DNA from: Colimorpha_A sp045540115
Lineage (GTDB): Bacteria > Bacillota > Clostridia > Oscillospirales > CAG-272
DNA: 64,000 nt
Assembly (NCBI GenBank): GCA_045540115.1
Contig: JAZQGR010000109.1
Span: 13,763 to 77,762 of the forward strand
Direction: 5' to 3'
In this document: in pieces, positions 60,101-64,000 of the stretch
Layout of the letters: the number at the start of each line of letters is the position of its first letter
How positions within the stretch are numbered: the first letter of the stretch is position 1
Notes under the pieces: model-generated
What the model saw: the letters and a program-made list of their open reading frames with translations, nothing else
Databases searched by the model: none
Told to the model about the DNA's origin: nothing
Made by a program: the position numbers and the translations under genes

Positions 60101-63100
60101 ATGAGTACACCGAAACGCCAAAAGATTAGCATTCCTACATACCCCATTGGCAAGCCTGAACCGCTGCCTCTGTTTTTTGAAAAAAGACCCTATCAGGGAG
60201 CCTCCGGCAAGGTCTATCCCATTCCTTATGTTTCTGAGCTGAACGATCACAAAGTAGATCAAGAATATGACGGCTATGTACTGGAAAACCGGTATATTAA
60301 GGTTGAACTTCTGCCTGAGTTGGGCGGTAAGATCCACAGCGCCTATGATAAGACCGCAAATTACGACTTCATCTACCACAATAGAGTGATCAAGCCTGCT
60401 ATGGTTGGTTTGGCTGGACCCTGGATCTCCGGTGGTATCGAATTTAATTGGCCTCAGCATCACCGTCCCACTACTTTCATGCCCACTGATTGTGCAACCG
60501 GTATTTCCAACGGTCGGGAAGCAGTGTTCATGGGTGAAGTTGACTACTTCCATCAGATGAAGGGCATGGCTGCTATTTCTGTGGACGATGAGCATTCCTT
60601 TATCCAGGCGGATATTACGGTTTACAACGGCACTTCCATTCCCCATCCCTTTATGTGGTGGGCAAACCTGGCTGTGGAAATTAATGACGATTACAAGATC
60701 GTTTTTCCGCCGGATGTGGAATATGTGAACGACCACGACCGCCGTGCGGTGATGTCCTGGCCCATCGCCAAAGGTATTTACCACACCGCCCGTCCTTATG
60801 ATTACGGTAACGGCACGGATCTTCACACCTTCTCTGCCGCTAAAGTACCGTCCTCCTTTATGGTCTCCCGCGGACAATCCAACTACGACTTTGTCAGTGG
60901 TTATGATACCCAAAAGGATTGCGGCGTGGTCACAGTTGCCAATCACCATGTGGCACCCGGCAAGAAGCTGTGGACCTGGGGCGACGGAAAGTTTGGCGCA
61001 AAGTGGTGTGCAAACCTGACTGACGATGGCAGTCGTTATGTGGAGCTCATGACCGGTTGCTATACCGATAATCAGCCGGACTTTACCTGGATCGCACCCT
61101 ATGAGACGAAAACATTTACTCAGTATTGGTATCCTGTCAAGCACATTGGTGAACCAAAGTGTGCCACCCGTGAGGGTGCATGCAACCTGGAAAAGACAGA
61201 AAAAGGCTGGAAGATCGGTTTCTACTCCACCTCTGACCGAAAGAATTGCCGCGTAGCTTTGCTGGTTGACGGCTGTCAGGTGTTCTGCGATACTGCTAAT
61301 GTATCTCCTGAGAAGGCATATGTGCGGGAACTGGATGTGAAAGCCGGCAAAGCACCTATGTTGGTAATTACGGATAGCGAAGGCGTCGAAATCCTTTCCT
61401 ATCGGCCGATACAGCGGAATAGCAAGAAGCCTATTGAGCCCCGAAAACCTGCTCTGCCTCCCAAGCAGATCAACAGTGTGGAGGAGCTTTACCTAAACGG
61501 TATCCACCTGCGGCAGTACAAGCATTTTGCTTATTGCGCTGAGGATTATTTCCGCGAAGGCTTGAATCGGGATCCCGGTGATATCCGCTGTAATAAGGCA
61601 ATGGGTGACTTCTATCTTGCCCGTGGTGAATGGGAGAAGGCAATCTCTCACTACGATGCCGCCATCGCCCGGCTCACTCTGCGTAATCCCAACCCTTATG
61701 ATACTGAGCCTCTGTACAAGCGGTCTATCTGCCGTTTCCGTCTGGGTCAGCTGGATGCGGCCTATGACGATGCCTATGCATCGGTCTGGAGTTATCCCCA
61801 GCGTAGCGCAGGCTACTATCTGCTGGCAAAGCTGGAGGCTCTGAAGGGAAGAACAGCCCAGGCGGTTCAGTTCCTGCAGGAGTCTCTGCGCACCAATGCT
61901 GACCATCTGTTTGCTGCTTACATTGCAGGTGTTCTGACTGAAGATGGAACCATCTGTGATACTATTTCTCAGCGGGATCCTTTGTTCTTTGCAGGTATGC
62001 ATCAGGAAAAGAACGCCATTCATCTTGCAATTGAGCTGATGGACTTCGGTTGCTACGATCAAGCGCGTCAGATCCTTGCACAGGCTGATGATGGTGCAAT
62101 GAAGTTCTATTACTTCTCAGTGCTGGAGAACTGCTGCGGAAACACTGAGAAGGCTGAGAAATATATCCGCCTTGCAGATACAAGCGACTGGAAGTGTGAG
62201 TTCCCTTGCCGTACAGAGAGTATCGCTGTCCTGGAAAGCGCCGGAACGCCTATGGCTAACTACTATTTGGGTTGCTTGCTGTACCATCTGGAGCGCTATG
62301 AAGATGCTGTAGCTGCATGGGAGCGCACAGTTGCAAAAATTGATTTTGCGCCGGCATATCGCAACCTTGCCCTTGGCTGCTTTGATCACCTTGATCGCTG
62401 TGACGAAGCTCGCGTGTTCCTGGAAAAAGCACACAAGCTTATGCCGGAAAGCGATCGCATTTTCTACGAGCTGACGCAGCTTTACAGAAGTCTGAATCTG
62501 TCCCTTGCAGAGCGGCTTGCACTGTATGAGAACAATCAGGCATTGACTGCAAAGCGGGATGATTGTACCCTTGCATATTCTGTGCTTTGTACCGTTGCCG
62601 GTGATTATGAAAAGGCAAGAAATATCCTTTTAGAGCATCGTTTCCATACATATGAAGGCGGTGAGGGCAATCTGACCCAGCACCACGCCTGGCTGTATTT
62701 CCTCTCTGCCCGGGAGCTTTTAAAGAAGGGTGACGGTGAGGCTGCAAAGCAGATGCTTCTGGATGGTCTGGTGTTCCCGGAGAATTACGGTGAGGAAAAG
62801 AATTACTTTGTCAATGATGCACCAATTTATCTAGAGCTTTACAAGCTGGATGAGAATGCGGAGTATCTTCAGCTTGCGACCTCTACAAAGGGCGCTCCCA
62901 CTGTCCATAGCTATTATCAGTGCCTTGCTCTGAGACTGTTGGGCAGAGAGGCGGAAGCTTCTGCTCTGGCAGCGAAACTGAAAGAGATCGGTGAGAACAA
63001 AATTAAAAATGCACATGTAAACGATTATTACGGCGTTGGCGCACCTGCTTATCCGCCCTTTGGCTACGATATTACTGTAGCACATACCACCGATGGCCTG

Positions 63101-63232
63101 ATTCTTTCTGCCTTTGCTGCGTTGGCAGCAGGAGATGCAGAAACGGCAAAGAAATTGGCGGCAGAGATCGAAAAGAAAGACCGTTGCCACTTCTTCCTGT
63201 ACTTGCTTTCCGCTGTTCTTGGCGAAATTTGA
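60101..63232 (+). CDS. DUF5107-TPR protein
   Basis: 1043 residues, no signal peptide. The N-terminal ~370 residues match DUF5107, a mutarotase-like beta domain: YIKVELLPELGGKIHSAYDK, SGGIEFNWPQHHRPTTFMP with conserved His pair, HPFMWWANLAVE and KLWTWGDGKFG. From ~457 to the end it is a long TPR solenoid (for example NKAMGDFYLARGEWEKAISHYDAAIARL and FAPAYRNLALGCFDHLDRCDEARVFLEKAHKLMP). The ATG at 60101 has AAGGAGA before it. The biochemical role is not known to me; the context says intracellular carbohydrate metabolism or sensing. Strong CTG preference. Confidence 0.82.
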   Translation: MSTPKRQKISIPTYPIGKPEPLPLFFEKRPYQGASGKVYPIPYVSELNDHKVDQEYDGYVLENRYIKVELLPELGGKIHSAYDKTANYDFIYHNRVIKPAMVGLAGPWISGGIEFNWPQHHRPTTFMPTDCATGISNGREAVFMGEVDYFHQMKGMAAISVDDEHSFIQADITVYNGTSIPHPFMWWANLAVEINDDYKIVFPPDVEYVNDHDRRAVMSWPIAKGIYHTARPYDYGNGTDLHTFSAAKVPSSFMVSRGQSNYDFVSGYDTQKDCGVVTVANHHVAPGKKLWTWGDGKFGAKWCANLTDDGSRYVELMTGCYTDNQPDFTWIAPYETKTFTQYWYPVKHIGEPKCATREGACNLEKTEKGWKIGFYSTSDRKNCRVALLVDGCQVFCDTANVSPEKAYVRELDVKAGKAPMLVITDSEGVEILSYRPIQRNSKKPIEPRKPALPPKQINSVEELYLNGIHLRQYKHFAYCAEDYFREGLNRDPGDIRCNKAMGDFYLARGEWEKAISHYDAAIARLTLRNPNPYDTEPLYKRSICRFRLGQLDAAYDDAYASVWSYPQRSAGYYLLAKLEALKGRTAQAVQFLQESLRTNADHLFAAYIAGVLTEDGTICDTISQRDPLFFAGMHQEKNAIHLAIELMDFGCYDQARQILAQADDGAMKFYYFSVLENCCGNTEKAEKYIRLADTSDWKCEFPCRTESIAVLESAGTPMANYYLGCLLYHLERYEDAVAAWERTVAKIDFAPAYRNLALGCFDHLDRCDEARVFLEKAHKLMPESDRIFYELTQLYRSLNLSLAERLALYENNQALTAKRDDCTLAYSVLCTVAGDYEKARNILLEHRFHTYEGGEGNLTQHHAWLYFLSARELLKKGDGEAAKQMLLDGLVFPENYGEEKNYFVNDAPIYLELYKLDENAEYLQLATSTKGAPTVHSYYQCLALRLLGREAEASALAAKLKEIGENKIKNAHVNDYYGVGAPAYPPFGYDITVAHTTDGLILSAFAALAAGDAETAKKLAAEIEKKDRCHFFLYLLSAVLGEI

Positions 63233-63239
63233 ACTTAAT

Positions 63240-63272
63240 GAAAAAAGGGGCTGTAAAAAAAGTCCCTTTTTT
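63240..63272 (+). terminator. 31-bp direct repeat, right copy; terminator of the DUF5107 operon
   Basis: 63240-63270 is base-for-base the same as 57170-57200. Here the hairpin is followed by T6 and CAAC, which starts the right array. Confidence 0.9.
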
Positions 63273-63530
63273 CAACGAAATCCGTCCTTAAGTACGGGAT
63301 AAATCCACCTGCGGTGGATGAAATCATCTCCGGGGATGAAATCCGCTGTGAGCAGCGAGTGGGTGGATTTAATTTCACTTGATGCGATAGCATCAAATTT
63401 CACAATTTACGGAGTAAATTATTTCACCGTGAGCGTAAGCGAACGATTTCACTAAAAACAAACGGTTATGTAAGAGTTCGAATTCATATGCAATAACAGC
63501 AAAAATATCTTTTTCGTAGCCCATAGACAC
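63273..63530 (+). repeat. Hairpin-array module, right copy
   Basis: Same plan and direction as the left copy. Clear hairpins: CCGT/ACGG, ATCCACC/GGTGGAT, CGCTG/CAGCG, TTGATGC/GCATCAA, AATTTAC/GTAAATT. The stems differ in sequence from the left copy while pairing is kept. A 21-bp centre (63344-63364) is identical to 57005-57025, and the ~60-bp tail (63471-63530) aligns to the left tail with few changes. Confidence 0.82.
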
Positions 63531-63532
63531 AT

Positions 63533-63568
63533 AAAGCATTGAAAACATTACGTTTTCAATGCTTTTGT
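63533..63568 (+). terminator. Terminator-like hairpin at right edge of right array
   Basis: AGCATTGAAAAC / GTTTTCAATGCT with a 5-nt loop and a T-rich tail. From 63569 to 64000 I see no supported gene; a possible broken minus-strand reading at 63695-63934 is discussed under findings. Confidence 0.8.
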
Positions 63569-64000
63569 TTTTAATATACCGTAAACGTTTTTCCAATAAA
63601 AGTATTGTATAATTGATGCTATTCCGTAGAACCGCTTTAGTAAATGCTTCAACGGACTTTCCTGTTAAAATGAATTCTTCTCCGTATATATTCTTTATTT
63701 ATCGGGTTTCCGAGCTCGAGTGTCTCCCGATTCTCGAAAGCTTTCTATGCTTCTACACTCGCCGTGTGCCTGAAATAACGTTCCGTCGCGACCAATATAA
63801 TTCACGTGAGTGATTTCAAACATAAAACCAACAAGCAAAGCCATTACTATGAAAAACGGAAGATAATTCTTTTAAAAAAACCGACTCACGCGTATTGCAT
63901 AACTTTCTTTTTTGTTGCTCTTTGATTGTTTCATTGAAAATACACCATATTCACAACTTTTCTTGCATACTTATTTGTTGCAGCGCTTATAAACATTTAT

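Noticed and set aside
59999..61144. Minus-strand open frame opposite the DUF5107 gene
   Set aside because: Antisense shadow with no promoter or ribosome binding site; the plus-strand protein has clear family motifs.
63613..63813. 66-codon plus-strand open frame near the window end
   Set aside because: No ribosome binding site and no recognisable feature; it is antisense to the weak minus-strand reading.

Overview
The window is about 64 kb from a low-to-mid G+C Firmicute, most likely an anaerobic gut member of class Clostridia (Oscillospirales or Christensenellales level; genus not resolvable by eye). The evidence is the gdpP-rplI-dnaB-tilS-hpt-ftsH order, an IspH-ribosomal protein S1 fusion, CwlD, FtsEX followed by a PcsB/EnvC-like peptidase and a CtpA protease, DUF4330 proteins, HPr with both regulatory residues, and strong sigma-A type promoters, many with an extended -10 (TGn).

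Layout. 1-6.4 kb: core operon (c-di-AMP phosphodiesterase tail, bL9, DnaB, TilS, Hpt, FtsH). 6.4-9.2 kb: YwaF-like membrane protein facing a DUF1385/prmC pair. 9.2-13.7 kb: pgk-tpiA and a large cell-surface DUF5722-like protein. 13.8-16.6 kb: cwlD-radA-radC with overlapping ends. 16.6-19.5 kb: a GH2 beta-galactosidase. 19.6-23.8 kb: rimM-trmD, an O-antigen-ligase-like polymerase and two DUF4330 proteins. 23.9-29.2 kb: ptsH, uvrC-rsmD-coaD, and an ATP-grasp/aspartate racemase pair that suggests D-Asp cross-bridges in peptidoglycan. 29.3-32.5 kb: AraC regulator divergent from an intracellular GH10 xylanase and a DMT transporter. 32.6-40.1 kb: a catabolic block (ceramidase-like hydrolase, membrane protein, GDPD phosphodiesterase, PHP phosphatase, PfkB kinase, zinc polyol dehydrogenase, AEC transporter, amidohydrolase). 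40.3-52.5 kb, minus strand: lysS, greA, ctpA-like, M23 peptidase, ftsX, ftsE, a PucR-type regulator, rsmE, ispH-rpsA, plsC, cmk. 52.7-54.3 kb: hisS and a tRNA-Leu(GAG).

From the tRNA-Leu to the end of the window the character changes. There is a lipoprotein with three near-identical Cys-rich repeats, then a divergent AraC / glycosidase / aldose epimerase / DUF5107-TPR cassette whose leucine codons favour CTG, whereas the upstream core genes favour CTT and CTC. The cassette carries the same 31-bp terminator at both outer ends and lies between two direct copies of a roughly 240-260 bp module made of about seven small hairpins. This looks like acquired accessory DNA.

The most interesting items are (1) the paired hairpin-array modules and the cassette they bracket, (2) an FtsX whose large extracellular loop carries an insertion of InlB/Flg_new-type repeats, next to its likely partner hydrolase, (3) the D-Asp ligase/racemase pair, and (4) several unusual expression arrangements: terminators abutting the next gene's ribosome binding site, a sequestered ribosome binding site at cwlD, and an inverted repeat straddling the divergent AraC/GH10 promoters. 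All calls come from reading sequence and translations; no database search was run.
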